A stretch of DNA of 64,000 nt from contig CM035431.1 in assembly GCA_020310875.1 (NCBI GenBank), positions 17,592,267-17,656,266 on the forward strand, read 5' to 3'. The stretch's first letter is position 1. Every line of letters begins with the position of its first letter. Under the pieces are notes generated by a model, which saw only the letters and a program-made list of their open reading frames with translations, did not search any database and had not been told where the DNA came from. Source of the DNA: Ceratopteris richardii. Its lineage: Eukaryota > Streptophyta > Polypodiopsida > Polypodiales > Pteridaceae. A program made the translations under genes and the position numbers. Of the stretch, positions 34,211-45,608 are shown one piece after another.

Positions 34211-34890
34211 TGGTATCGTGATACCAAAATTCCCTAGTATCACGATACTCACCTAGTATCATATCGCTGCATACCACTTGAGGTATTGCGATACCATTCT
34301 GGTATCGTATCGTCAAGATCGTATCGCAATCGCGATCAACTGGTGGTATCGTATCATGGTCCACCTGGTATCGTATCATTCCGATCATGGTATCATATCG
34401 TCGATCGAGCAGTATCGTATCGCACATATGGTTGGTATCATATCGCGTATCTAGTATCCTATTGGTTGAAATTCGTGGCATCACATCATCCAAAGATTTG
34501 GTATCATATCGTCTGAAATACCCGTATGGTATCGTGCAAAGTTCGGTATCGTATCGCCACTTGCTCTAGTATCGTATCATGAGAACTTTAGTATTCTATC
34601 GTGTGATTTGTTTGTATCGTATCATGCAAGGCACAAGTATCGTACCGTGTACGCATCTAGTATTGTATCACCAGAGATTTTGGTATCGTATCGTATAGTG
34701 CACTGGTATCGTATCATGAAAAGTGGGGTATTGTATCGCGAGGAATCTGGTATCGTATCGCCGATTGTTCTAGGATCGTATCGTCACGTGCAGAAGTATC
34801 GTATCGTCCCATAGTCAGTATCGTATCACTGTATTTCTTGGTATCGTATCATGCTAAGACTGGTATCGTATCGTCTGAGTGGTATCGCCA
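34211..34890 (+). repeat. 22-23 bp tandem array with a conserved core and variable remainder
   Basis: About 28 units lie head to tail. Each starts with a core near RGTATCGTATCRY (14 exact copies of GTATCGTATC), followed by about 10 bases that differ from unit to unit. From 34545 to 34862 the core starts are spaced 22 or 23 bp with no exception. Earlier units are less regular (17-28 bp), and the first few have a palindromic form (GGTATCGTGATACC). The unit length is not a multiple of three, so it is not coding. The array lies in the leader of element B, between primer site and gag. Confidence 0.95.
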
Positions 34891-34981
34891 AAACATACCA
34901 AGCCATTTGAGGGAAAAAATAGAGGTAATTGAGTATCCAATTGTGGGATAGTAGAAAACCAAGATAGCCCTAGGAGGGTGG

Positions 34982-37049
34982 ATGAACTTGAGATCACGAC
35001 GTGTACTAAGTACCTGGACAAGTGTTATTTCATTGGTAGGAAGTGCAACCCAGGCAAGTCAGCGCTCTATCTATACTGACACCTCTAGTGAATCAAAGGA
35101 AGAGATACCCATGGCTTCAGAAGACATGCAAGGTTCTCTCCCTAGGGGAAACTTCATGTCCACGATAGAGGGGGAGTACCATACCTCTCTGCAATATATT
35201 TCCTCTAATTCTCATAAGATCCCCATCTACCCGAATGGCTTAAATAGGTCAGTGGCTAGGATAGTAAATTCCACTGAATCAGCAATAGTGCCCACACCTG
35301 CAGTCAAGTATGAAGGAGAAGTGTACATTGATAAATTGGGTCACATTTACGTGGTAACAGAACACCCTGGTCTGATCAACGAAAGAGGAGGATTGGAAGG
35401 ACAAGGAAACTCGGGAAGAACGGACATTGAAGAGTTAATAACTACACCCAGATGTAAATCAGTAGTGACTCAAGTCTTGAGAGGAGATTTGATACCTCAA
35501 GATGATTACCTATTAGAGGTCTACTTGATCCATGGATCAGACTTATTGTTACAAACTGACTCACCCACATGCGGACAAGAAGAAAGCGCTATGACTTTCT
35601 ATGAGTTAAAAGATCTTGAAGAGGAGTCTAGAGTCACGTACCTAGACAAGAACCAAAGAAGGTATTGGCCAGTCGATGCAATGGATAGGGCTCAATTCAA
35701 GTATATGGGGTTGCCTGTATTCCCTCCCGAGAGCAGGCAACTACCTCTCATAATCCCTTTGGGACACAACAAGAGTAAAAAAATACAATGTCGGGACAGA
35801 CAAGCCATCGAAGCATTCCCAACCGAACCCATGTGCAATTCACTATATAATGACCGCAATCACACAATCACACTCACCTTGGACTAGGCAACCACCCTCC
35901 CCCACCAGTGAGGCCAAGACCACCACTAGGAGTGCAACCTGGAATGCCTCCAGTTAGACCAACAATTCTTGTAATGGCTAGACCACCAGAACCCATAAGA
36001 ATATTAAGACCAATTCAAGTGGCTAAGTGTATGAGAAATCATTATGACGGAATGGGAGAACCTTACGATCACATAGTTGAATTTAAAAAAGTCCTACGGG
36101 TTGAGCAAGTGGATGATTTCTTTGTGCAGTATGAGTCCTTTGGACTCACTCTCACAGGAACAGCTTTGACTTGGTTCCAGCCATTGGATCCCAATCAATT
36201 GGAGACATTGAGAAATTCTTTCAGGAATTCATTAGGGAATTCACCAAGAGATGAATTAAACACAACTCTTCATCCTTAATCCATAGCTTCAAACAAAACC
36301 CGAATGAAACGATGAAAACAACCACCCGAAGGTTCAATCAATATGTCGATAGATGCATAGTAACAGAAAGAACCACTCAACAAAAAATGATATCACTATT
36401 TTTAGATGGGCTGACAAACAGGACATTGAGAACTTTAGTTTATGTGAAGAGGATGCAAATGATGAGCGAGTGTCTTCAAGAGTGTATTGACCTAGAGGAC
36501 AACCTAGCTGATGATCTCAAAAGTGCACCAAGCCCTACGAAATCAGAAGACACTAGAAGTACAATGACATCTAACTCCAGCAATGTGGAGGAATTAGCCG
36601 AGCTAGTAGCCAAGAGCTACGAAGTGAGAATCATAGTTGGACCCAACATGGAGAAGCATGAGAAACTTTACCCACAAGGGGAATTAGAAAAGGAGAGACT
36701 TGAAATATGTAGAAAACTCATAGAGGTGGCACATGCCACTCTAGAAAAGACTATCCGAGTCCTCCCTGAGACAAGAATATCCGAGAATCAATACAATGAT
36801 TGCTTCAAAACTAAGGACCAGAAACCAAAAGAGAGGGACGATAAGAAAGAACTATTGAATACCCAAGACAAATCCATGTCCACAGTCCTTGATTTAGAGG
36901 CTGATTGGCCAAGAGAGCTGTGGACTAGAATTCGAGAAGATCAATGGAAAAAGAATGGAGTTGCAAAACCGCCTTTTGAGGAATTGGACGTGGACGATTA
37001 TCAGCCAACGCTTAATTTGGAAGAGATATATGAAGAAGCTGTATGCTAG
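34982..37049 (+). pseudogene. Element B gag region
   Basis: The start MNLRSRRVL (34982) is typical of plant Gypsy gag starts. A roughly 300-codon N-terminal part rich in charged residues has no known domain. The capsid core follows at about 35990-36560: HYDGMGEPYDHIVEFKKVL, then SFGLTLTGTALTWFQPL, a block recognised as retrotransposon gag. After it a hydrophilic, helical stretch runs to 37049 (EELAELVAKSY, TLNLEEIYEEA). I see no CCHC zinc knuckle. The region is broken. No protease lies between gag and reverse transcriptase. Confidence 0.8.
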
Positions 37050-37238
37050 ACTGAAATAGAGAGGAAGCACATAGCATTTCTACCCTACCAAAACTACATG
37101 GGAGAATATGAGAAGGAATACATAATCTTCTGTGCTCCTACAATATGAGGAAAAGAGTAGGAGTCTTCAGATAAGACCTCACACAATCTAGCAGAACTCA
37201 AAAAGACCAAAGTAGAGGAAAGGAAAATAGCCATTCAG

Positions 37239-40200
37239 ATGCCTAAGAGAGAGGGAAGAGAAGGAGATTTTTATGACAACAAGGAACAAACGAAAAAAAT
37301 CATAGTGACAGTAGAAAAGGGAGAAGAAAGATGCACATACATAGGAAAGGATGTGTCACCTGAGGAAGAAGAAGAATTGATGGGACTGATTCGAGAATAT
37401 CGAGATGTGTTTGCATGGACCTACAAGGACCTCAAAGGGGTGGATCCTTCCATTTGTTCTCATCCAATACCAATGACACCGGATGCTAAACCATCGAAGA
37501 AATGCCCTTACACTTATAATGATGTCTATGCAGCCAAGATTAAGGAAGAGATAGACAAACTCTTAGCGGCCAGATTCATTTACGAGATAGAACATACCAA
37601 ATGGGTGTCACCCTTAGTAGTTGTGACCAAAAAGAACGGGAAACTAAGAGTGTGCATTAATCTAAAGAAAGTCAATGCAGCTACGATCCGTGATAGCTAC
37701 CCATTACCTATCACTGATCACCTCTTGGAAATAGTTGCAGGTAAGGAAGTCTATAGCTTCTTGGATGGATTCGCTGGATACAACCAAGTAGCTATTCTTA
37801 ATGAGGACCAACACAAGACCACATTCGCTACCGAATGGGGAGTCTATGCTTTCAGAGTGATGCCTTTTAGACTCACAAATGCCCCTATTGCTTTCCAAAG
37901 GTTGATGTTTCACGTTTCAAAAAATTCCTAAGGAAGAGTATGGAAGTATATTTAGACAACCCATGTACATACGCAGATTGGAGGCAGGAACATATTCCGG
38001 AATTGCGAAGGATATTTGAAAAATGTTGACAATATAGAGTATGTCTAAATCCTGAGAAGTGCGTATTTATGGTGAGATAAGGGAAAATCCTAGGGCACAT
38101 TTCTAGAAACGGAATATGCACCGATGAAGATAAATTCAAAGTAATTCTAGAACTTCCAAGACCAAAAAATGCAAAAGAAGTGCAAGAATTTATGGGTCAT
38201 TGTGGATACTATCGCCGATTTATCCACATGTACGCTATAATTGCCAAGCCATTGTATGGCTTGTTGACTCAATTCACATGGACGGAAGAATGCGAGAAAG
38301 CATTTAATGAGCTAAAAAAGCGACTTAGCACAAAACCTATTTTAAAAACACCCAATTGGAACAAGCCCTTTCATATTCATGTGGATGCTTCCAATTAAGC
38401 AATAGGATGTATTTTAGCTCAACCAGGAGATGAAGGAAAATTGGACCATCCTATTGCCTATGCAAGTAGACAACTGAATCAAGCCGAAAGAAACTATACA
38501 AATACGGAGCGAGAAGGATTAGGGATGGTGTACGCTGTAAAGAAATTCAGACACTACCTGTTAGCCAACAAGTTCAAGTTCTTCATAGATCATCAAACCT
38601 TATTGTACCTGGTCAATAAACCTTGTAACACGGGAAGACTAGTGAGATGGTTTCTATTGTTAATGGAGTTTGATTTTGAAGTGATTGTGAAAAAAGGAAA
38701 TACCCACATGAGAGTCGATCATCTCCCTAGGTTAACACATGGAGAACCACCTAGCGGAGTACCAGATGATTTGCCAGACACTTACCTGTTTAATTTGGAA
38801 GTATGTCCTAAGTGGGCAAAAAAGCTAATTCCAATACTCACTCATGGACCACAACAATCAATTAACAAGGAGATTCGAAAGGAAATTCTACAATCACGTA
38901 ATTTACACATTGTAGCAGGAAGTGTGTACCATAAAGAATCCAACGGTGTGTTGTCTAGGTGTGTAGAAGAGGATGAATAGAAGAACTTGATTGAATAAGC
39001 GCATGTAAACAAATGGAGAATGCACAAGGGAACTTATGGAACCTTAAGAGAATTGAAACGATTAGGAGTCTATTGGCTTGATATGCCTAAGGATGTTCAT
39101 GAGCATGTTAGTAGTTGTACAGAATGTCAGGAAACCACTCCAGATGATCATACATCTTTACCTTTCTCTACAATAGCACCCAACTGGAGTAAGACGTTAG
39201 TGAAATTTTTAAAGACATGCGAGCATGAGGACAAAATCAATTTAGCAAGGAAACGAGCCCTAGAAGAAATGAGTAAGGACTATGTTATCATGGGGAGACA
39301 ATTATTCAAAAGAGGGAAGGATAATTAACTACGACTATGTGTGCATGAAGGAGAGTACTTACCCATATTAAAAATGGCACATGCAAGTGCTGCAGGAGGA
39401 CATTTCTCAACCAAAAGAACTATAAAAATGATCCTCTTTGCACGCTTGTGGTGGCCAACTCTACATATGGATATAGACACCTATGTACGAAGTTGTGAGA
39501 CATGTCAAAGAGCTAAATATCCTATCAGACGAGATGACATGTCATTGAGACCTATGGTTTGTGCAAGAGGCTTTTCCAAATGGGGTATTGATTTCATAGG
39601 ACCCATTAACCCACCATCAAAAGGATCACACGCTGAATACATAATAGTAGCAACTGATTTCCTGACTAAATGTGTAGAGGCAAAGGCAACTAGAAAGAAT
39701 GATGCTCAAACCACAACTAAGTTTCTTTTTGAGCATATCTTTACTCACTTTGGGCTACCATAGAGAAAGTGAGTGACAGAGGAACGCATTTCATTAACAA
39801 AGTAATAGAGTCCTTGATGAATGAGTTCTTAGTGATTCATAAAAAATCAGCCCCTTATCATCCTCAAGCCAAGGGTCAAGCAAAAAGTTCCAATAAGGTG
39901 TTGTGCACTGTATTGACAAAGATAGTCAATAGTGGAAGGTCAGATTGGGACGAACAATTGCATCATGCAATTTGGGCCTTCCGTGTGCCTTACAAGATGG
40001 CCATTGGAACTACACCGTTTAACCTAGTGTATGGACAAAATGCAATCTTGTCAATTGATTTTTTAGTGCCTACTTTGAGAGTGGCCCAACAGTACGAACG
40101 GACGGGGCATGAATTGTCCAAGCAACTCGAACAAATTGAGAAGCTACATGAGACTAGAATACAAGCTATTGCAGGAATTTATGCGGTGAAAAGAAGACAA

Positions 40201-40445
40201 AAAGCCTATTATGATGCACACATCAAAGATAAAGGACTAAAAGAAGGAGATTTAGTCTTGGTGTATACTTTGAAGCAACACACCAAGAAGCTATAGAAAC
40301 GCGGATATGGACATTTAATAATCAATAGGATTTCAACCAGTGGAGCAGTTAACCTAGCCACACTGGATGGAGATATACTTCCTAATTACATAAGTGGTTG
40401 TCGAGTAAAACGCTACATGGAGCCTTTGACGGATCAAATGTTAGC
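37239..40445 (+). pseudogene. Element B reverse transcriptase, RNase H and integrase
   Basis: Reverse transcriptase begins with YRDVFAWTYKDLKGVDPS (about 37400) and continues through WVSPLVVVTKKNGKLRVCINLKKVN, SFLDGFAGYNQV and TTFATEWGVYAF to about 38100. RNase H is at about 38370-38740 (FHIHVDASN, IAYASRQLN, NTEREGL). The integrase HHCC region is at about 39370-39510 (HFSTKRTIK, LWWPTLHMD, CETCQRAK). The integrase core, with FIGPI, SDRGTHF and HPQAKGQAKSSNKV, is at about 39590-39900, and its C-terminal part runs to about 40440. The order is that of Gypsy elements. It is heavily broken. Confidence 0.88.
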
Positions 40446-40599
40446 ATGACTTGTTGGGGCACAAAATAGAAAAAAAGAAGATGAGAGAATTAGAGAAGTG
40501 GCAAGACAAGAAGCCCTAGAGCATATCAAGAAACGAAAAGAGTGGATAAAGCAAAGGGATGAACGATATTTACAAGGAGAAGAGCCTATTGCCATGGCC

Positions 40600-41010
40600 G
40601 ACTATCAAGTTCCCGAGATTAGCACCACCAACCTCTGCATATCCCGACCATATTTAAACCTAGGGATGAGAACTACAGAATACGAACTAATAGATGCATT
40701 GATAGACTTGGGGGCAACACTTAGTTCCATACGAAGGATGGTCATCACACATTTTCAAATGGCCATAACACCGACTAAAGCACACATGATAGGCGTTGGG
40801 GGCCAATTCATAGAATGCATTGGAGAAGCCATGATATCTCTTCACCTAGGAAATTCCACCATGGAGCAATGAGTTTTGGTCTGTAATGATGAGGATTTAA
40901 TAGAGAACCTAATCCTAGGGAAAGATTGGATTATTGAAAATGAAGTGAGCATTCACCTAACTCAAGGGTATATCTTAGCGAAATTAGGGCACAAGGAAAT
41001 ATTTAGCCTG
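40600..41010 (+). pseudogene. Retropepsin-like domain downstream of the element B integrase
   Basis: About 160 bp after the integrase region, a K/R-rich helical stretch leads into PYLNLGMRTTEYELIDAL, a D-x-G-A motif at about 40705, hydrophobic strands (AHMIGVGGQFIECIGEAMISLHLG), and ILGKDWI at about 40912. This is the arrangement of a retroviral-type aspartic protease: an active-site loop, a flap-like region, then ILG-x-DW. In C-1 and C-2 this domain lies in the usual place, between gag and reverse transcriptase. Here none is found there. The domain is worn and broken. Confidence 0.65.
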
Positions 41011-41069
41011 TTAGAAGAAAGACCCCTCACATGCATGACATCATCAAGTGTGAGAGAGAAACCCTAGAG

Positions 41070-42171
41070 GAGGAATTAGCAAACGAATCAATCAAAAGTG
41101 TACTAGAGGAATGTCCTAAGAAAGAAGTGACTACCAATACCAATGCATCAGTTGTTGAGGTGGACTCATCCCACATGAACGGTGACTCCAAGAGAAATGG
41201 TGAAGACAATGCTCCTACACTCACCTACAACAAGGGAAGATCATCCACATGGAAGTCCACTCTCCAATTATCGCAACAAGGAAGTGCTAATCTACAATGG
41301 GTTTGCAAGGATCAAATGAGGGAAATAGAAATGTCTACACCGATACAAGTCACTCATCCTATGAAGGTAAGGGGAAACAACAAATTCTCTTCATCACAAT
41401 CAGAACCAAAAAGATTTCTGAGAGTATGGATTCTAAAGTCATTAGTAGAAGCTTAGACAACATGGCAGCACATATGGATTTCGAAGAAGGTAAGACAGAT
41501 TGCAGATCAAGAGATCGACAAGCACAAAGAAATATTACAATGACAAAGCAGGACCATAAAGCCGAAAAAGATTCACCAAAGGTACCAGAGGAACAGGATA
41601 CCAACCAATCAGACTTCAAAAAAGAAAGAGGAAAAACCTAGAGCACGACGAAACAAAGAGAAGACGAAACCTCACATATCAACTACAAAAGGGATATGGA
41701 GACCCAAGAGGCAGCAAGGACATGAACAACAGATTGAACAGGATTCCAATTGCACTCATGAAGCGTTGAATGCACCTAAAGTATGCATGCTAGGGCCACA
41801 ATAGGAGGCCATGCATTCGGCACATGATATGTTCAAAAAAAACTAGTGGTGCACATTTCCCACTTGGGAATAGGTCATAGATTCTACTTCCATAGGAATG
41901 AACCTACTTTGTAAAATAAATAAATGCTTCGGCTAAACTAACGTATGTTTTCTTTCAGGAATAAGAATGAAAAAATGTGTGGTAAGAGATCTTACTCACT
42001 TAAGTAAGGGGAAAGGGAGTGACACAATGAACAACATGTCACTAAGGTGCACATTACTAATTGCATGCCTTCTATAAAAAGCTGATGTTCTCCTTATTAC
42101 AAGTGCAGATGGCTTTTGAGGACTCTGAAGCGACTGTTCAAGAGGAGGTGCTGGAATTTCCCCTATAGAGC
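41070..42171 (+). other. Element B hydrophilic 3' region
   Basis: Overlapping short open stretches at about 41030-41460 and 41300-41640 encode very hydrophilic, K/E/S-rich text with no recognised domain. From 41650 to 42110 I see only short AT-rich stretches. It is presumed part of the region between the protease-like domain and the lost 3' LTR of B. Confidence 0.5.
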
Positions 42172-42603
42172 ATGACAAAGGCAAAAGGTCATTGGTTTCG
42201 GGAAGATCAACCTACGGAGGATTATCTGTTCTTGGTGACAATTAAAATTATGGACACGGGCCATCAATTTCCAGTAATGTCCCAGGATTTCAAAGTAGTG
42301 CATGAACTTCCATCGATTGTGGACATTATGAAGAAAGCTGGTATTCAGAAATACTTCAAAATCCCAATCTACAAACCAGATTTCCAACGTTGCACACAAG
42401 TAATGAGCACCTTACAACTAGCTCTGCATGATCCATTAGTACCTGAAGCAAGAGTCGTAGATGCAGCACGCGAGTGGGTCATCATACAATTCATCCACGA
42501 CCTAATTAAAGAGGCTTTCGGGTGGGAAAAGGAAAAAAATACAATATTGAAGAAGGTAATTTGGGGGCCTAAGTCCAGAACGTTCACAGATATCAATCGT
42601 GTT
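42172..42603 (+). pseudogene. Accessory ORF of element B, function unknown
   Basis: An open stretch of about 144 codons begins MTKAKGHWFREDQPTEDY and has a structured, mixed-hydrophobic composition (LFLVTIKIMDTGHQFPVM, VHELPSIVDIMKKAGI, VVDAAREWVIIQFIHDLIKEAFGW). It does not resemble gag, pol, chromodomain or envelope sequences I know. No signal peptide or membrane segment is evident. It runs to 42603, where the LTR of C-1 cuts in, so its true end is unseen. Its position matches that of extra ORFs reported between pol and 3' LTR in some Tat-lineage elements, but that link is inference. Confidence 0.5.
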
Positions 42604-43627
42604 TGTTGAGCCCATAAAATTCATGTTAGTCAAAGTCAACCACAATCAAAGTCAAAAGAGTAAAAGTCAACAAGGTCAAGATCAAAGTCAACATGGGCAA
42701 AGTCAAAGTGTTCAAAGTTCAGGTATGAAAGTGCATAGGTAGTGCACAATTAATTGTTCTCAAAGGGTAAAATTGGAGAGAGTTGGTTGCAGGTTGCAGA
42801 GGTATTTCTCTAATTTCCCCAAGGTTCAAAGTGTTTTTAAAGTGTTTTGTAAGGTTTAGGTGAACCCTCTCTTAGGTGCACAATTGAAGAATTAAAAGGC
42901 AAAATGTCAAGGTATGTGAAGCGGTAGCATACGCAAAAGTGAAAGTATAGACCCCCAATTAAAATTTTTGTTTTACTATAAAGTCACTACAGGACAAAAT
43001 AGGGATTCGTTGGCTACCCACTTTTGGAGACAATCTTGGGACATCAAAGTGAGCACCAAGATACTCTTGCAGTTAGGAGCGTATGTGAATCGACACTCAA
43101 ATCAAGGCAAGGATCATTCTTGGAATAAGTAAGACTAAGCAAGGTGAGCATAGTCTAAGCTAGGCAAGAGAGAGAAGTGCAAGAGACACAGAGTGTGCGA
43201 CGCAGAGAAGAGAAGTGAAGTGCAAGGTGTGCATGAAGAGTGACTAATAAGTGTGCACAGAAGTGCTAAGCTAGTCACCCCAAGGATCCCAAGGTCCCAT
43301 TGAAGCTGTGCTCGTGCCGATAGAAGGTGTCCGACCCTCGCCCTTATTGGTAGCTTGGTGCAAGGTGTGCACAAGTGCAAGCTTGGAGAAGGTGGAGGTC
43401 TGGTGCAGAGAAGGCCAGCAACAACAAGACCCTTGGGTATTTGGTATTTTGTGATTGATCACTCTGTGGGATTTTGCACACAAGCATTGGATTGTATTGT
43501 GCATCACCATTGTAATTGTCTTCTTATAATCAAATCGAAAGAGGTTTCCAGTGTGTATCTTTCTTCTTGTCTTTCCCTTTTCTCCTACAAACACTCAAAT
43601 CCCTTCTTGTCCAAGAATCCCCCAACA
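42604..43627 (+). repeat. Element C-1 5' LTR
   Basis: It starts TGTTGAGCCC and ends CCCCCAACA, 1024 bp, directly before a TTTGGC-type primer site. Both ends match the 895 bp LTRs of C-2 (start TGTTGAGCCC, end CTTGTCCAAGAA...CCAACA), while the middle is diverged. It carries a cluster of AGTCAA words near its start. Confidence 0.9.
42630..42706 (-). promoter_or_regulatory. W-box-like cluster in C-1 LTR
   Basis: Seven AGTCAA/GGTCAA words lie within about 80 bp. On the minus strand these are TTGACT/TTGACC, the WRKY-binding W-box core. This is the upstream (U3) part of the LTR, where promoter elements are expected. The C-2 LTR lacks the cluster. Function is inference. Confidence 0.5.
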
Positions 43628-43630
43628 AAA

Positions 43631-43649
43631 TTTGGCATGCCCGGTGGGA
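43631..43649 (+). other. C-1 primer binding site
   Basis: TTTGGCATGCCCGGTGGGA lies three bases after the LTR and matches the C-2 primer site with one or two differences. This site type recurs in plant Tat-lineage Gypsy elements. Confidence 0.75.
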
Positions 43650-43809
43650 CTCCAAGGAGATTTGAGCATAGGAGAAGCCAAGCGCAAAGGGTAGAAGAGT
43701 TCAAGTGCCGATAGTACTACTTCATTGGACTAAGAGATAAATATTCTTATCAATTATCTCATACTTAGAGGGCTATGAACAGCTCATGACTGCAACCTAG
43801 CCCAAAACA

Positions 43810-45608
43810 TTGAGGATCACCTGCAAGGCTACAAGAAGGAAGGCTGTTAGAAGATCCTCGAGTCCACTTTCATCAACCTCATCGGTGAAGAGCATGGTAG
43901 GTCAGGTAGACTTGGAAACCCTACTATCAAGATTAAATATAAAATTTCCTTCTTTCAAATGCCTAGCTAAGGAAGATCCGGACGAGCATATTAGAAGGTT
44001 TTTAGCACTATGCAAAACTAGAGGCTTAATGGGAAGAGAGGATGCCTTTTTGATACTCTTCCCTCCCACATTAGAAGGGTTAGCAGATAAATGGTTCAAC
44101 CAGTTTGCGGAGAACCATTTCACCACTTGGGACTTAATGAAAGATGCATTCAAAACTCAATTCCAGCATGGAAATACTGCAGGGATCATCATAAAGGAAT
44201 TAGAAAACTTGAGACTGGTCCAGGTGAAAAGTTCCCAGAGTTTGTAACTAGGGCCAAGGCACTAATGGCTAAGTTGCCAGATCCTCCACATGATTTTTTT
44301 GTTAAGAAATGGTTAGCTAAGCCACTTCCAGTGACCACCCAATGTAAAATCAAGGAATTAGTGTTGCCCTCAACGTCCATAGAGGAGTTCATCAACACAG
44401 CTACATGGCTGGAGCAGATAAGGCAACAGTATGGAGCAATTTCTTCTCAACTACCCTATTCTATAGAAATGGAGGATCTAGTAATCCAACTAAGGAAAGA
44501 GCTAGAGGGATTAAAAAGGAATAACCTCCACAAAGAGGAGGAGAATGTTGTTACTCAGTTGAGGAGGGAGATTGAGGCATTAAATCTCCAAAAAGAGGAG
44601 GAAGCCCAAGCAGAGGAATTGGCTCAGCTGCGACAGGAGTTGCAGGAACTCAAAGGGGGTGGCATCAAGAGTGGACTTTGGTGTACCATGTGTAGCAAGC
44701 AAGGTCATATAGTAAGTGAATGTCCTATGTTAAGTGTGACTTGCCAACTATGCATGAAAGCTGGTCATGAGGCCTAGGAATTCCAATCAAGAGGAATGCC
44801 TGCAACGACATATTGGACACAAGGAGGACCCCTACCACAAGCAAATGTGATGGCGGCTGCACCCAATCAAGGTAACAATTACAACCCTAGACATAGGGAT
44901 AACTTCGGAAATGGGCCAAGGAGGCCAATTATTTGTTTCAGATGTGGAGAATGTGGGCATTATCAAAGTAGGTGCACTCTACCAAAAAATGCCCCTCCTT
45001 GCAGGAACTGCCCAGAGACTAGAGAACACTATACTAACTGTTGTCCTAAGAACCAAGCATCTTCATCTAGGCCCCACATTCAAATGATTTTTGTGTGCAA
45101 AGAAGAAATGGTAGATCAAGCCAGGATGCCATCACCATCTACCAGGGTGGTGCAGTTAGAAGAAATTGAATCTTTTACAATGCAGACAAGAAGCAAGGGG
45201 AAGGCTCAAGTGGAAATAGGTCAAGAATCAAAAATTAATGGATTGAACAAAGACAAGGTTGCATATGAAGACAAAGCCACCACATGTGGAGATACAAGGC
45301 AAAAAGAAATTTCATAGGTACCAGTGATGCAATTGGACATGCATTCAATAGGGTTGATGAGGAGTTTGATAAGTCAATTGGAGCCCATGCTCTTAAGGAA
45401 TCAGAAGCTTCTAGACTACTCAAGTCCATGAAAAAGGAGGTCAGTATTTTTGATTTAATAAAGATGGATGGGAAGTTCAGGTTAGAACTCTTGCAGATAA
45501 TTGATGAGGTGTCCACAATAAGTTTAGTGGCAAAGGCTGCTATTATGCATAAAGATAAAATTATAGGGGAAACACCCCTCACAGATTATAAGAGCCCTCG
45601 GATAATAG
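43810..45608 (+). pseudogene. C-1 gag and spacer
   Basis: Gag capsid (PDEHIRRFLALCKTRGLMGRE, ADKWFNQFAENHFTTWDLM) is at about 43970-44200. A coiled-coil E/Q/L-rich stretch is at about 44470-44660. CCHC-type knuckles follow at about 44686-44730 (CTMCSKQGHIVSEC), 44935-44980 (CFRCGECGHYQSRC) and 45000-45050. The pre-protease spacer, with SEASRLLKSMKKEVSIFDLIKMDG, is at about 45400-45470. The order is the same as in C-2. It is broken in a few places. Confidence 0.88.

Larger units (their letters stand above)
32660..42603 (+). mobile_element. Element B: decayed Gypsy retrotransposon with unusual layout
   Basis: A probable 5' LTR, a Tat/Athila-like primer site, a 1.4 kb leader with a tandem array, gag, reverse transcriptase, RNase H and integrase are followed by a retropepsin-like domain, a hydrophilic region and a further ORF. 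All are on the plus strand. The element is cut at 42603 by the LTR of element C-1, and no 3' LTR is seen. It is broken, with many breaks (more than ten), and old. Reverse transcriptase and integrase words place it with non-chromoviral plant Gypsy elements. Confidence 0.8.
42604..45608 (+). mobile_element. Element C-1 (Tat-like Gypsy), 5' part
   Basis: A 1024 bp 5' LTR, primer site, gag and start of the protease spacer are followed by the insertion of element D at 45609. The bases AATAG (45604-45608) recur at 60296-60300, after which the C-1 reading resumes with its protease. The family is the same as C-2 but clearly diverged. It is broken, with several breaks, and no 3' LTR is seen. Confidence 0.9.

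Noticed and set aside
34286-34814. Open frames through the 22-23 bp array
   Set aside because: The unit length is not divisible by three, so the frames are chance by-products of the repeat and their text is repeat-derived (VSYR-type words).
34211-34890. Array resembling a CRISPR (constant repeat, variable spacer)
   Set aside because: The constant part is only about 12 bp and degenerate, the variable part about 10 bp, no cas-like gene is near, and the setting is a plant retrotransposon leader. It is reported as an unusual tandem array instead.
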